Shown: positions 45,905 through 59,760, counted from the stretch's first letter. The stretch: 64,000 nt of DNA from Rehmannia glutinosa (GCA_016081115.2 JABTTQ020001093.1:240941-304940), one strand, 5' to 3'. Notes: generated by a model not told the origin, from the letters alone. Made by a program: numbers and translations.

Positions 45905-46260
45905 ATTATTTATTTGCTATAGTGTTAATGCATGTAAAAATAATTTGCGCAATTTAGTGCTTGCAAAAATTATTTTTGCGCATGAGAATGCTTACAACAT
46001 TATTATTGTGCAATATGATGCATGAATAATTATTTATTGCACATATGTAGCAATGATATTTTTTCTTCCGCATTAGTTACATGAAAGGAAAAATTATTTT
46101 TGCGCATTAAAATGCTTACAACAAATTAATATTTTTTTGTGCATTATGATGCATGGAAAAATTATTTTTGCACATTGGTGCATTGAATTTTTTTCGCATA
46201 AGGTGCGTAAAAAAATATATTTTTTGTGCATTAAGGTGCAAGCAAAAATATTCTATGTGG
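45895..46260. repeat. Degenerate array of TTATTTTTGCGCATTA units
   Basis: About ten units of 30-40 bp alternate TTATTTTTGCGCAT (or GTGCATT) with AATGCTTACAAC or GTGCATGAAAA. The array begins exactly where the left LTR ceases to match the right one. Confidence 0.7.
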
Positions 46261-49200
46261 TTTTTATTTATTTATAAGTTCCATGCTTTATTAATTGCTT
46301 ATGTATGCAATTTATTTTGTGCTACAATTATTTTGTTGATGTGATATGCATCATCATGTGTGGGGAATGAATGGACATTGACATACGGGTGTTCATGTAT
46401 TTGAGTGTTTACTGTTTTACATTAATATTATTTTGGAAGTTAATTTTTGACAATGGTGGTAATTTGGTATCCTCATTTATGTTTTTTACTTTTTCTAAAT
46501 TGATGTAGTAGACCTTGAAAATATGCAATTTTTTAAATTATTTCGAGGCATGTATTCATTGAGCTGATTTTTGGAGGCTATGTAACATCAATTTTATGAG
46601 GATATTTTTTATTTTACCACCATATGTTTAAATTATCTCCACATGATGCACCATATGTCATTGTCGCCCATTAGGGCTATATTTTTTCGTAATTACTTAT
46701 ATCGCATAGATGCATGCATGATGTATTTATGGACTTTGATAATTTTATTCCAGGATCAGTAATTTTTATTGTGGTCTTCAATTCGGTGGGAGATGATTAC
46801 TAGCCTTGGTGGCAAATTTTCGATCTCATTGAATTGAAGAAAATAATAAATATTACTTGGATCCAGAACAAAATTTTTAGATCAGTACCTAATTGTTTGC
46901 GCAAATTATTGAAATGTGTTTTTAGACCAAACTCACCAACTTTAGTTTAGCCAATTTAGCATGAAAATAGACAAAGTATCCAATATTGTCGCGACTTAGA
47001 CACAGACAATATTTTTGTGGATTAAAGAAAGTATTTGTGCTTTATTTATTTAATCCGCAAATATAAGAACTTAATTGCCCGAAATAATCGCAGTTGAGAT
47101 GCTGATGATATACTTATGGATCAATGATTAATTTTGCGCTTTAATTTGTTTTTTAAGCCGCAAATTTATTAAAAGGTTTTAAGCTCTATTTTTGGAATTT
47201 GAGCTTACTCCCTAGTAAATAATCTAGTTATCCAAATTCGCTATTTGAGTTGAATCAAAGATATTAGTTACTTGTGTTATTATTAATGAAAACCGCCTAT
47301 CTAGAGGTTGATTATAAAAAGTTGAGAAATACACAAGTGAGTGCACTTGTCGCTTGTGCTGACCGGTATAAACCAACTCGGGTGAATATTGGAACAAGCA
47401 TAATATAGCTTGACAAGAGAAAAAGCTAAAACTAGAACTATAGATTGATCCATAAAGTGACAATAAGTTGTGCCACTTTATCGAATGAGGCAATTAACTA
47501 TCAACAATTATTAAGTGCACTTATGAGATTGGTAACTTCGCTCATAATTGTACTGAGATGAAGTTTGACTAATTATTTGCTCTCTTATTTTTTCACTAAT
47601 ATTTCCAAATCTCTTCATGGGTGGGTTGTAGATATTGGTTGACTTAGCATGTGGTTTTGAGATTGAGCAAATGTGCATGACTATTATCGGGTTGTGCAGC
47701 TATAGAGCGCACAAGAGGAGGCTAAAAAGAGTCACATCAAGCTCAACAGTTGGTGTGAGCAACTTGATGTGTCGATATAGTCTTTCTCGGATAAATACAC
47801 TTGTAAGATATTTGTTGAGTGAGAAGACTTGTCTATCTTTTTTTTTGTGATGCTTGGCTTTAGATAGTATTTCTTTTAGATCTTCTAAAGATATTGTGGA
47901 ATGTGAGGTTAGGAGGACGACTGTATTAGCTCGAGGAGGCTTTATTGTCTAACTAGCTAAGGTCAATCTCTCTCTGCATAATTATTTTTCCAGCGGGATA
48001 AGCTTGCTGGAAGAATATAAGATGACTACTTTTCCTATAAAGCTAAGTCCACTAAATTGAGTTTTTTATGAGTGGGAGGCACAAATTAACGCATTAGATT
48101 TCCTTTCATTGCTATTTACGCTATAAGTTAGTACATTCTCACTCTCATCAGTTAGAAGCGCCAAATTGCTTTGAGCGATTCTTAACAGATTGAGATGTGC
48201 TAATAGGGAGCGAAAATAGTGTGTCTAATTAGTTTGGACACACAGTTGAAGGAAATAAAGTTGCAAGTTGAATGATGGTTCTAAATATTTTGCAGCTATA
48301 TGAGCTCGCAAAGAAGGGACAATCACTTCAAAATGGTTAGATTTATGATGGCGCAAATTGATTTGTGTATTTTGTTGATGCCTACATCATAAAATATGTG
48401 TCTCCAAATGATTCTTCAACCCTGTATGAGCTTTAGTTTGGTAACAAGACCAAATTAGTGGGTTTGTGCCTATGTAAGTTCGAGAATATGTGTTCTCAAG
48501 TGGAGAATCAAGTCACACAATTTAGGTTTCCTTTTAAAGGGATTTCTTGAGCACATGTGAAGTCATAAGAAATCTTGAAACTATGCGAGTTGCAAGATCC
48601 TTAGGAGGCGCTCGTTTCTCTAGCAAGGATGTTATATTTTGTACTCATCTAGGAATCACTGGGATAGTGGGAGCAAAACTAAGTCAGTAGGAGCTAGTGT
48701 CTCACACGCAAAGGATTCTCAAATTCCACAAGTAAAAGGAGTGAATATGAAATTTTCCCCATCATCTATATGAGATTGAGTGGGTATCCTTCACAATTAC
48801 TTTTGTAGGTGTTGATGAGTCGATAGAACATGTGACTTCACTTGATGCTCTAAGTGGATTGTTGTTGCGAAGGAAAAGATAATTCGAATGACTAAGAATA
48901 AAGTCTAAGAGCTTGTTAATCTTCTGTCTAGATGCAAGACCATTTGAAACATGTATTTTTGAAGGTCAAATGAAATATAGATGGGTTGATTAACATGTGT
49001 GTAGCTCGACTAAGGACAAAATATCTACGCCTGTTAGAAGAGCGTAAATTTTCTGAGATGTTCTCCCTAAGTGGTGAGATTACCTCAATTCGCCTGGTAT
49101 GTTATCTATTATTGCCACTTTCGTCTAGGTTTGTCCTGGATGATTGACGTTGACATAGTTCAGTGAAAGTTGAATAAGGAGATCTATGTGGATCATCAGA

Positions 49201-51003
49201 TGAATTCAAGAAGTGGAGTAAGAGCGCATTGATTGCTGATCAGGAAACTCCATCTGTGACTTGAGTCATCATTGATTTAATCGAGCTATCATTTTGATAG
49301 GCCTACGATGGTCAATTAATTCACTGAATATATGTCAAGAGTTGTATCTCACTGTATATGGCAAAAATGTGATGATTGGAAAGAACATGGAGTTATCGCC
49401 ACTCAGTGTTGGCTGTCTTTACACTTCATGGTCAAAGATCATATTCTTAGTCAAGAAATGATATCTTCGGAAAATGAAAAGAAATGCTAGCTAGTTTATG
49501 TAAGCACTGTCAAATGCCTCATGTGCGCTATGTGCGTACTTAGTAAGTCAAGTACTTAACAGTGTGATTGGTGAGTGGGTATCCAAGTCATCCATGCGCT
49601 ATTGTGATGCTAACATGTGGATACTTAGATATTTTAAAAGATTGGTCTATGATTTGCTAGAGGCAAATTTGGCATCATGAAATGATGCGCATTGCGCGCA
49701 CATTCATGATGTATTTTGTTGTCTTGTGATAGTAAAACTGCTTTGGTGTATGGTTTGGGCGCCAAACATGGATGGTAGACCAAACATATTTACTCGAGGC
49801 TTTACTTCACTTAAGAGTTTTTGCGCATAGTTAATATTGTTCTCAGGCATACTTTACGAGCGGTGTGGGCGTTCATCCCTTTTATGAGCCTTTGTTTGGA
49901 GATATGCTCCAAAGGCATGTCAGTCATTAGGGATTAAGTAGAATTGATTGTGTGGCCTTTGAGAACATATTATGATTAATGAGAAATGTTGGATTCTCAT
50001 TATGTGTTTGGTACTGAACTTGTGAGTTGTCACCAGGCTTTGATTGGCCCCTCACACGGGCAATCGCTCGGGCGCTAAGAGAGCGGCGAGGATGAGACTT
50101 AAAAGATTGTGTCGCATAAGGAGGTTTGCGAATGATCGCCTTCACACTAGAGCAGTGGGGAAGGTTATTAAGTATAATTAACAGTCGCCTTAACTAGAGG
50201 TTAAGATGAGATCCGAGTTGATCAATTATGAAGTATGTCCAAACTTCATAAAAACCTGTTTGTAGCCAAATGTGCGAGTTATCGTATGACACTTTGGGAG
50301 TGACTATGAGTAATGCGCAGGTCGGGCGCTTGAATAGCGACTGGACTAAGATTTGTATGATATCTCGAGCGTGACATGCCTAAATTGAGTGGGAGCTCCA
50401 TCATAGCATGTATTCATACTACATGTGCTTTGAGTCGACCGTCTATGGGAAAGTGACTTGAATGGGTCCCTGTCTTCGTCATTGTGTGAGCTCGTATTTT
50501 TTTGTACCCTTTGGGACTTTGGACCATGTCATGAGGTGTAAGCTTGATGACGCTACTTTAACATGTATCCAATAGCCATGTGTGATTCGGTCTGTCGGAG
50601 CATGTCTAAGAAAGCTGTCAAGACCAAGCTAATTGGCATATGGGGCCAAAGAAAGAATTAAGTTGGTAACACACTTATGTTCTATGATTCATAAATGGCG
50701 ACTATGTCGGTGTGTTTGACTAGTCATGAATATAGAAACATATTTGAGTGAGTCGAGCATGATCTATTTATTTCATTGAGGGAGCTAGAGATCTTGATGG
50801 GTGCGACCAATTGGTTTGGGGTACATAGCGAGTTATTGAGTTGTAGGGTTATGTTAGTTTGGTGATGACTTAATATAACTCTCCTCACATTTGCTTTCTC
50901 GCTTGGTCGCAAGCCTTATTCCCTGTATGATAGAAGAGACGTGAGATGAGAACTATGAGGATGTGATTCAAATGAGTCGAGTCAAATATGTATGAGTGGG
51001 AGA

Positions 51004-51291
51004 TATTGGGTGCAATTAGGTTGCATCCATATTTGAGATAATAAGGAGTCCTATGTAGATGAGATTTACATAGAAACCTCTCCCATTAGGACTCTAACTA
51101 AGATATGTGATTGAGATATATATTGATATATCTCCTACAATATCACCCAAGAAAAATGTCGTTCCTCACATAGAAAGAATAATCTCTCTCCTAAAATTTC
51201 TCTCACAGCTTTTCTTCTTGGAGCATCACCAAAATTCTCCAAGGGTTTAAGGTGTGCAAATCCAAGTAAATAATTCTAGTAATTATTTACG
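51004..51291 (+). repeat. Right LTR of the LARD-like element
   Basis: TATTGGGTGCAATTAGG directly follows the GAGTGGGAGA polypurine tract. The match to the left copy ends at AGTAATTATTT. Confidence 0.8.
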
Positions 51292-51380
51292 CCAACGAGA
51301 AATGCGGTTCGTGATCTTGTTCGTGGTTCAACCAATCTATGAGGTTTGTTCGTTGCTCGCGATTCAACGAAGAGGATCTT

Positions 51381-52914
51381 TGTAGGTCCCGAGGGGGTGT
51401 AAGTGTAAGGTTTAGAAGGGGGTTGAATAAACCTTACACAATTTTCGATTTAGTCTTTTAAAATCTACTGAGTTAATTCTACACAGTTTGTGTCCTTGAT
51501 GGACATCGAATTAGTCACTCAAGTAGAGTTAATCTTTCAAATGCACTCAATTGAGTCATTGATGGAGAACTCATTTGTTGGCTACAATTTAACTCAATTT
51601 GTGGTTTTATTTTCAAATGGAAGACTTAACACCCTTAAGTTTGATTAAGCAATATTTTAGAGCTTGATTTAGTACTTATAAATTATCAAATGGATAGCAA
51701 ATTTATCAAACAGATATAAGCAATTAAAAGTGCGGGAATTTAAATGTTGAAATGTAAATGACACAAGTAAAGTTTTTATAGAGGTTCGAAGATGGGGTAA
51801 TTCTTCTACTCCTCTCTTCTCCAACTCCTGGAGGAATCCACTAAGTAATGATCGGTTTACAAAGTGGTAGCGACCCAGATACAAGTCTTGATCACAACTG
51901 TACCGACTTGATCCTTTGGGACTCGATCCGAGACGCTTGATCACTCGGTGGCTTCTCGTTCGACTCGGCCTTCTTCACAGGCGGTGCGCTTGCTACTCTG
52001 ACTCACTTGCTCAAGCTCTTTGGATTTGATCACGAAGCCCTCCAAATGCTTAAGACTTAGTTCAACTTTGAACTTTTCTACAATCCTTCCCGGAAAGTAG
52101 ACCCCTTGTTTTCAAAGGTTTCTCTTCAACTGGTTGAAGCTCTCTTTCCTTCACAGGTAAGTGTTGGATTGATGTCTTGAATATAGGCTTGAGGATTGAG
52201 ATTGTTTGATTTTTCTAATGTGCTTGTATATCTCACGTATGTGTCATTCATGCATCCCTTTCTCAAACAAACTCCACTTTTATAGTGAACTTTCAAAAAT
52301 TTGCCCGTTGAAGAGATACACGCTTATTTTTGAAAGTCACTTTGCGTCGTTGGCTTGCGGTTCTTGGAATTCTTTGTTTCCTCGTATGAATTGTTGTTTC
52401 ACCTTTTCGGAGTTCGACACGGTGTAGTGCTTCCCATTGGTTCATTCCAATTGCACGCTCGGGACCGAGCAGCACTCAGAGAAAGGTGGTATGGAGATAT
52501 TACTTGTTTAAGTAAATCTCTTGATTCGGCAACGGTTCTTTTACGATTATCTCGACTTGATTGTTTTTCCTTGCTTTCCCAGGTGACTTAGAGTCGACCT
52601 TCCAATCATGGATGACTCTTCGTCGCCCACTTGAGACTTGGCCTCTTCTTGAGTTGACTTGACCGATGTTCCACTCGGTTGTATCTCACCGCTTCTTGCC
52701 GAGTTCTGTCGCTCTTTTCTTGTCAAATCACTGCCTTGTCTCAGTGAGTTTTCCTTCAAGCCTTCGGTTGTCTTCTTGCATGTTAGGCGTAGGCGACTTA
52801 ACTCGGCTTTGGACTCTAATTGTTACAATACATTTTGCAAGAATTGGGGTGCCAACTTTCTATTCTAAGTTTTACATGGCATTCATCAAAATCTAAACAA
52901 TAAAATTCCTAACA
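51381..52914 (-). repeat. 3' LTR of the SIRE-type element
   Basis: Runs (plus strand) from TGTAGGTCCCG to AATTCCTAACA, about 1.53 kb. The first 278 bp match 63737-64000. On the minus strand it begins TGTTAGGAATT right after the polypurine tract. Confidence 0.85.
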
Positions 52915-52930
52915 ATTTCCCCCTTTTTGA
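52915..52930 (-). promoter_or_regulatory. Polypurine tract of the SIRE-type element
   Basis: AAAAAGGGGGAAAT on the minus strand, preceded by TTTGGCATCATC, adjoins the 3' LTR start. It primes plus-strand DNA synthesis in such elements. Confidence 0.85.
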
Positions 52931-53186
52931 TGATGCCAAAACTTAAATCATACAAGGATGCAAATAACAAAGATACATACAGATAGTGTATTGACATAGA
53001 ATGTATCGTGAGAATCAATCTTTTTATTGATCATATCATTCTTGTACTTAACACAACTGTTTACAAGGTGTATCAGAGTATGTAATTGTCTTCACAAAAA
53101 ATAGAAAATTTATAGCTTTATTACAGAAGACTTACATTGTATGTATTTACATATAAAATACAAGAAGGGTTGAATGAAAGAACACT

Positions 53187-56100
53187 TCATCTCCTTATTT
53201 GTCTCCTTCTTTCATCTTGATCAAGATCTTCTTTCTCTTCTTCTCTTCTTTTCGTCATCATTTGCCTTCTTTTTCTTCTCATATGCCTTCCTGGCGCCTT
53301 CATCTTTCCTTGTTCTTTCCTGTCTCTCCTGTCATATAGCCGAGTTTGTCTTTTGTTTTCTACTTCTATTCTCTTTACATACTCGGCGTTAGTTTTAGCC
53401 ACTCGCAGATTTGCCACTTGGTCAAGCCCGGCCCAGAGATCCTCCTTTCTTTCCCGGATCTCGTATTCAATATTCTTGGGCGGAGGCACAGGTCCAAGCT
53501 TCTCCTCCATCGCCGCTTTTCCTCTACCTCTGGGCGTATCTTGTCTTGGGGCTTTTTCTTTCCGGTGAGTGCCAGTGGAGTGACAATGAGAGAGGCTTGG
53601 GTTGTCTCATTGTCGTCAGGCCTTCTTCACATAATGTGAGACCCTTTTCCCAAGACAGTCCCAAGCTTGAGCCATGGACATATTTGCAAAATATCCTTGA
53701 TTCGAGCGTTTTGAATTCGTCAATCGATCTTCGCTCTGTCCCCGACATCCGAAATGGCATACGTGTCTCTGTCAACCGGAATGCCTCCGTGTTCTTTCAA
53801 GATGTTCATCACCCTGGCATCCATTCTTCCTTCCACCTCCTTCATCCCTGCTTCAATTGCTTTTCTCTTCTCGGCCCGTAGAAAGCAGAGTGTTGGAGAG
53901 CAAGGCGAGTCACTGGGAGTTTCCGCTTATAATGTCACTTTGTGACAGGACCTGTTGGGGGTTTGTGCAATCATCAAGGTCATGTCTTTTGATCCTTCCC
54001 CTCGCAGATTTTCCTTTCTTTAGTTTCAAAATTTCTCAACTTGATTTTCCCTTTCACCGCTTCTTTCTCCGCTTCCTTTCTTTTCCTTCGGATTTCTTTG
54101 CTTTAAGGTATTCCTCTTCCCCTTTTTGGCATCATCAAAGGATAGAGGAACCCCGAGGGAACATATCTTTGGCAAGCATGAAGTCGAAAGTCTTCGATGG
54201 TTGAATTCTGCTTCAAGTCTGCTGCGTTGTATGCAAGACGAATTCGCATCGAGTAGCGTTGGATTTTGCTTTGAGATCAGCTTCATCTCGGCCATGAGAA
54301 GCGCTGAATTTCCTTGTCATGTGTTCTTCCAAACGCCAGATATCATTTGCATTCTCGCTCACGCGTGACTTGATCTCGGCAGTGTGAGCTTCATGCATAT
54401 GCTCAATGTGTTCCTCACCGTTTCGCATCAACATTCTCACTCTCCACACCTTTGACTTATTGAACAAGGTTCTCAAGTATCTCACTGTTCCACACGCATT
54501 GATTCTTTGTTGCCACCATTCTCTTATCCGAACGTTATGCCTCTTAAGTTTGTAAGGGTGGCATCTCGTTGTCCAATCGCATGTCCAAAAGGCGATGCCT
54601 CTCCATCTTTTCAATTTCAAAGAAAGAGTGCCTTGAACACTTCTCGTACTTGGTCATTGATTCTTGCGGTGATGGCCATACATCATCGAAATCAAAATCT
54701 ACTGGAACAATGGTGCCTGAGTGAAAAACAGGAGGCTGTGCGTGATAACGTGCTTGCTCGTTTCGACTCTTCGTGGAGTTCGTATCTCCGTGAGAAAGGA
54801 AAGATTCTACAAAAGATTCATCACCGCCGATCGGGATTTGTTCGATGATGAGCGGTGCGCGTGAAGTTCTTTTGGGAATCGATCCAGTGTAGCTTGAGGA
54901 GCCGGAGCGGTGGTTTTTGGTTGTGGGTTTGGTTGTGAAGTAGACCAAACTTGCGAGCCTCAATTTGTCTTAACGGCCGTTGGTCTCGGTGATTTTTCCT
55001 TTTCGATTGACTTATCCTCGGCCTTATCGGCGCGTCATCGGACGATGATGAGATTTCTAGAGGTGGCTCATCATCAAAGTTAAAAGTTTGACGAGTAGTC
55101 TTGGGATCGACTTGCTCGTGCTTGGAACATCCGCGAATCGAAGTCTTTTGGATTTGTCAGCGGGGTTGACTCGAACTTCTTTCATCGCTTTCCTGATCCC
55201 GGAAAAGTGACATCGGGTTGTCTGGGAATCATGAAGTGCGCGATTTCCTTCTCGGATGGGTCGATGATTGCAGGAGGGATGTTCTCTACTTGACCTCTTT
55301 TCCCGGGAAGTCTCAACCTAAAGTGGCCTTCATTTCCTCCAGCGGTCTCTCTGCTGCGAGTCTTGGTCCTCCTTTCGACGGTGTCGTTGTCTCGTGGTCT
55401 TCTACAGATGGCATCCATTGGAGTCTCAACCCCATGGATTGCACTTTCATCATCGCCAGTGTTAACTCCCCCGTACATTCTTCTCGGCCTCGATCGCATC
55501 GCAAGCGTCTATTAGCCATCGAAGAGGTGGCACCTCGGTGAGACGAGTCTCAATAACGAGCTTCGTTGATGGCACTCTTTGTTCTTCTTGTGATTGTAAT
55601 TTCTCTTCTTCGCCTGCTTCTTTGTGGAGTTATCTGCAAAGATCCTCCGGCCTTGCTGCGGTGGAGAAGGATTCCCCTCACCGGCGCGCACCGGTGAGTG
55701 ACTTGGAGTGGGGTCACTCGTCTCGGACTCCGGTTGTTTCAATTGATGGTTCGGCCGTTGGGGCGGTGGTAGCACATCTTCAATAGGGGTTGGCTCGTGG
55801 GGTCCCCACAAGCCCAGTTTCATCGCCATTTTTTATCGCTTCTTCCGAGTGAGGGGAAGTGGTAGCAGAACATCGGTGGCTATTTGCTGAACCACTCCCA
55901 TTGGATCGATTTCACTGTGTTTTGGAGGACTCTCCTAGTCCCTCCATCGGTCTTTTTGCTCGTGAAGGATTTCTTGATTCATGCGAGTGCTTTGCGTGAT
56001 CTCGCAACTCTTCTCGTGGGCAAAGAAGATTCTGCGGTTCCTCATCACTTTCGGAGAAGACATCAAGAAGAGGATGGAAGTGTTCTGGGTGCTGGGAGAT

Positions 56101-57657
56101 AGGGGCGGATGCTTGCCTTCTCACGTCTTCGGCTTCTTCAGCCTTGCTTTGCTCTCTCCCCTGTCCTTGTAGATTTGCAGGATGTCTAAGTTAGATTTGT
56201 CCTCATCAAGTCTTTGGGAGCACGAGTAGTCGATCGAGAAATTTAGATTCTTCTTCTTCTATGAATTCAGGCCGTTGGAACTGTTCCTCGACTTGCTCAA
56301 CTTCCATTTTCTCCACTCACGCAGACGATTTTGGATGTCGGGTAAGGTGGAGATAGGATCATTACATCACTATTCGCTGGGCTGGTTCTTCAGGCTTCAC
56401 CATGTGAGCTACCGTTTGTGTCTTGGGTTGCCTCACGACGCCTTCATCGACTTGGCGGTTTCATCTATTACATCCGGAGACTCTTACTCAGTAGTCTCCT
56501 GATTTGTGTTAGGCGATAATCGACTCATTTGGTTTTTCTGTTGATTTGTTTGACGAGTCTCCTTCGTCTCCTGGTTTGTACCGGGGAATTTTCAGTTCGG
56601 CGGCGTCCTCGAGTCTTCGGGGCGTGGGTCGGTGATTGTGTTTGTTTCGAGGAGCTGGCCGTCTCAGGCTTGTTCGCTTCTCCTCCTTTTGACGACGGTG
56701 AAGGCATTAGTGAGTCCTTTCTCGACCGCCTGCAGGGCAGTGACACTACCGGGGCGGTGACTTCTGGCACTGCAGGGGCAGGAGCATGTTTGGTTCTCTT
56801 TCTTTGCCGGCGGGATCTTATTTTTTGGCAGCAGGGCAGGGCTTCTTTCTTGGCCGGAGAGAAGCATTTGTATCTTCTGGTCGGTGATTCCCTCACCGTG
56901 TCGACTCTCTTGGCATAAGCTCGCTTCGAGCACCGAGAGAGGTTAGCTCGAACATCCTCTTGTTGACATGGAAAGCCTTCCCATGTCTAAGAGGTACTTT
57001 CACTCCGATGAGTGAAGCCAATCACTAGGCCATATCCTAGGATCCTCCAAATGTGCCATCTTCTTTGAAGGACTTGTTCCCACGTTTTGACAGTTTGTAG
57101 ATAAACTCGGCTCGGTTTATCTTCTTTTCTTCCATGATTGCGTGACCATCACAACTGACTTTGCCTTTGATAGTTGGTCAAAGCCGCCAAATTTGATGTC
57201 GATACATTTGGCAACTATGTCCAACAATTTATGATAATCCTCCTTGCAGCTCTCTTGTTTCTTTGTGTATATAATTTTATCGCAAAGGTCGGACTTGGCT
57301 ATCTCTTTCCATGCGTCAACCAAGTTTACATCACTTCCTTAATTTGGTTGCTCCTTCTGCGGTAGTGAGCAATATTCACCAAATCTTGGCGGTGATAGTC
57401 ACCGCTTCCGTGAACAGATGACTTGATTCCTTCATCGTGAATCTCGGCATTCACGTAGAATTGTGCGACCTCCTCCACATAGGTCATAGGATATTCCAAA
57501 GCGTTAGAAATGGTTTGATCCGACGCGTTTCCAACTTCTCCGCGATTTTCTTCACCAGGGTGTCGTCGGACCCCTGCTTCACCATTCCGTCGAAATCCAC
57601 GGTCGAACCGGTGTGGATTTGTTTTCCCAACTTGGTAAAGTCATACGTTGATGCCAT
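53187..57657 (-). pseudogene. Env-like / plant transposon protein ORF of the SIRE-type element
   Basis: The start reads MASTYDFTKLGKQIHTGS, then VDFDGMVKQGSDDTLVKKI. A later block, DYHKLLDIVAKCIDIKFGGF (about 57250-57190), matches what I know of the putative plant transposon protein region carried by SIRE relatives. A Pro/Ser/Lys-rich middle follows. The last third has Glu/Lys/Arg-rich, coiled-coil-like stretches (HIEHMHEAHTAEIKSRVSEN near 54420; QTRLYDRRDRKEQGK near 53330). The frame is broken many times. The role in this lineage is unproven; it lies between RNase H and the 3' LTR, where retroviral env would be. GC content is clearly higher than in the surrounding DNA. Confidence 0.65.
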
Positions 57658-58211
57658 TTCTCAGAATAATTTCAAGGAAAAGTTCAGAAATTTTTTTTTT
57701 TTAGAGTATTTGCCTTTGCCTTTTGAGAGAAAAAGATGAAGCAGTTTTTGGAAGTGTGAGAGAGAAACGGACGAAAATGGTTTAAATATGGTTTATGAAA
57801 GGACGTGCAGACGGTTTTGAATTGTGATCGAAATCAACGGCTTGGATTTCGTGCGCTATTGAGCATTTCACGTCTCGTATTTAATGCGGCAAAGCATTTA
57901 TATCCAATCATAAGTTTAGTGTGCAAACTTTATGTATCGTACACATCATCATTATCTTTGACGTGTTCCTTAAAACATTCCCGCTTAAGTTAAAACGATT
58001 GCGTTTTTGTCACTTTGCTTATAAGTTATTCAGCTTATCTCTTAGCCGATTTAACTCTACTCCTCGCAGATTCTCTTGTTGACTCAAATTATCACCACTT
58101 CGGTGTAGTTGTCTTTTCCGTCTGGTGATTCTTGAGTTGATTTTTGTTTTACTCTTTTTCACTTCTTTCATTCTAATTCTCTTCTTTGATTTGTCCGAGT
58201 GTCGGTTTCAA

Positions 58212-59760
58212 TTAACCCCAACTCATGCTTGAGTTCTTCAAATCTTGACTCACATAATGGTTTTGTGAAGATGTCACTAGTTGTTTATCGGTTGAGATGT
58301 ATTCCAAGATAATGTCCTTCTTTTCAACATGATCTCTTATGAAATGATATCGACATCTATATGTTTTGTTCTTGAGTGCAACACAGATTTTGAGTGATTG
58401 AATGGCACTTGTGTTATCACACATGATTGTAATTTCTTTTTCTTCAACTTCATAGTCTCTCGGTTTGTTGTCTCATCCATAGGACTTGGGCTGCAAATTT
58501 TGCCGCAGCCTGACTATGTATTCGCCTTTCTGTTTGTAGAGGTGGCTATTGAGTTTTGCTTCTTGCTAAACCAGAAATTAGTCTGTTTCCCAAAGATTTG
58601 ACAGTGCTCGAGGTGCTTTCCTATCCACTCGCATCCAAAGATAATGTAATCGAATAGCCAATTAGCTTGAATCCACCTTCCTTTGGATACCATAGGCCTA
58701 CTTCTTGGCTTCCTTTCAAGTATCTCAAGATTTTTTCTTTGTCATATGGTTCTCTTTTGGAGCAGATTGAAATCTTGCACATACACCTGACAAAGGTGAT
58801 GTCCGCCCGCTTTCTTTGTGAGATAGAGCGTTGATCCAATAAGTGCTCAGATCTTGTTTGATCTCTGTGCTTGCGTCTGCATCCATGTCCATTTTGATGT
58901 GTTCATTGGTATTTTTACTGAAGACTTCTCTTCCATACCAAACTTCTTCATTACATCCTGGTATATTTTGTTTGACTTATGAAGGTTCCATCTTTGTTTG
59001 TTTCACTTGAAGTCCAAGGAAAAATGTCGCTCTCCCATCATGCTCATTTCAAATTTGCTTTGCATGAGGTTTGAGAATTTTTCACATGACTCTTTGTCGG
59101 GTGGATCCAAAAATGATATCATCCACATATATTTGAACAAGCAAAGTATACTCTTTTTGTCTTGAATTAAGAAAAGTGTTCTATCTACTTTTCTTTTGTG
59201 AATCCATTTTCCGTGGGGAATTGTGACAGGTATCATACCATGCTCGGGTGCCTGTTTCAATCCGTCACAGGCTTTCTTGAGTTTGTATACCTTGTCTCGA
59301 GTCTTCTCGCTCAAATCCTGGTGGTTGTTCAACATACACTTCTTCTTCCAATAACCCATTCAGAATGCACTTTTTACATCCATTTGATATACGGTGAAAT
59401 TCTTGTGAGCAAAGATAGGCAAGAAACATCCTTATAGCTTCCAATCTTGCTACAGGGGCAAATGTTTCATCAAAATCTATCCCTTCTTCTTGACAATATC
59501 CTTTGGCTACCGAGTCTTGCTTTGTTTCTTACCACAGAACCTTCCTCGTTCATCTTATTTCGAATACCCATTTGGTTCCAATAACATTTTGATGTATGGG
59601 TCTTTGCACTAGTTCCCATACCTTATTTCTCTCAAACCGATTGACTCTTCTTGCATAGCTTGAATCCAATGTGTGTCATCCAATGCTTGTGACACATCTT
59701 TTGGCTCTATTTTGCGAGATGAAGCATGTGAACATAGCTTGTTGAGTTAGATCTTGTTTT
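58212..59760 (-). pseudogene. Reverse transcriptase and RNase H, frameshifted
   Basis: Short motifs appear in the expected order across several frames: EEGIDFDETFAPVARLE (about 59500-59440), VYKLKKA then GLKQAP (about 59295-59250), and SNLMQSKFEMSMMGE (about 59080-59035). The catalytic YVDD box is intact at nucleotide level near 59125 (IYVDDIIFG) but lies in a different frame from its neighbours. RNase H ends with HFIRDHVEKKDIILEYISTD and KQL (about 58340-58270). This domain would copy the element RNA into DNA and remove the template; this copy cannot. Confidence 0.82.

Larger units (their letters stand above)
45612..51291 (+). mobile_element. Non-coding LTR retrotransposon (LARD-like)
   Basis: Direct terminal repeats of about 290 bp (45612-45904 and 51004-51291) enclose 5.1 kb with no recognisable gag or pol on either strand. 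The right repeat is preceded by a purine tract, GAGTGGGAGA, typical of copia elements. No primer binding site follows the left repeat where expected. Instead the sequence diverges into a low-complexity array, so the left repeat may be longer or internally altered. Mobilisation would need proteins from a related element. The segment right of 51291 (ATGCGGTTCGTGATCTTG and following, to 51380) looks like more of the same LTR, suggesting that the SIRE element inserted there. Confidence 0.65.

Noticed and set aside
47224..47493. Minus-strand 89-codon frame within the LARD-like element as a gag
   Set aside because: No zinc knuckle or Gag-like pattern; composition is typical of chance frames.
53187..57657. 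Overlapping plus-strand frames as host genes
   Set aside because: They are shadows of the minus-strand env-like region of the SIRE-type element and show no family motifs.
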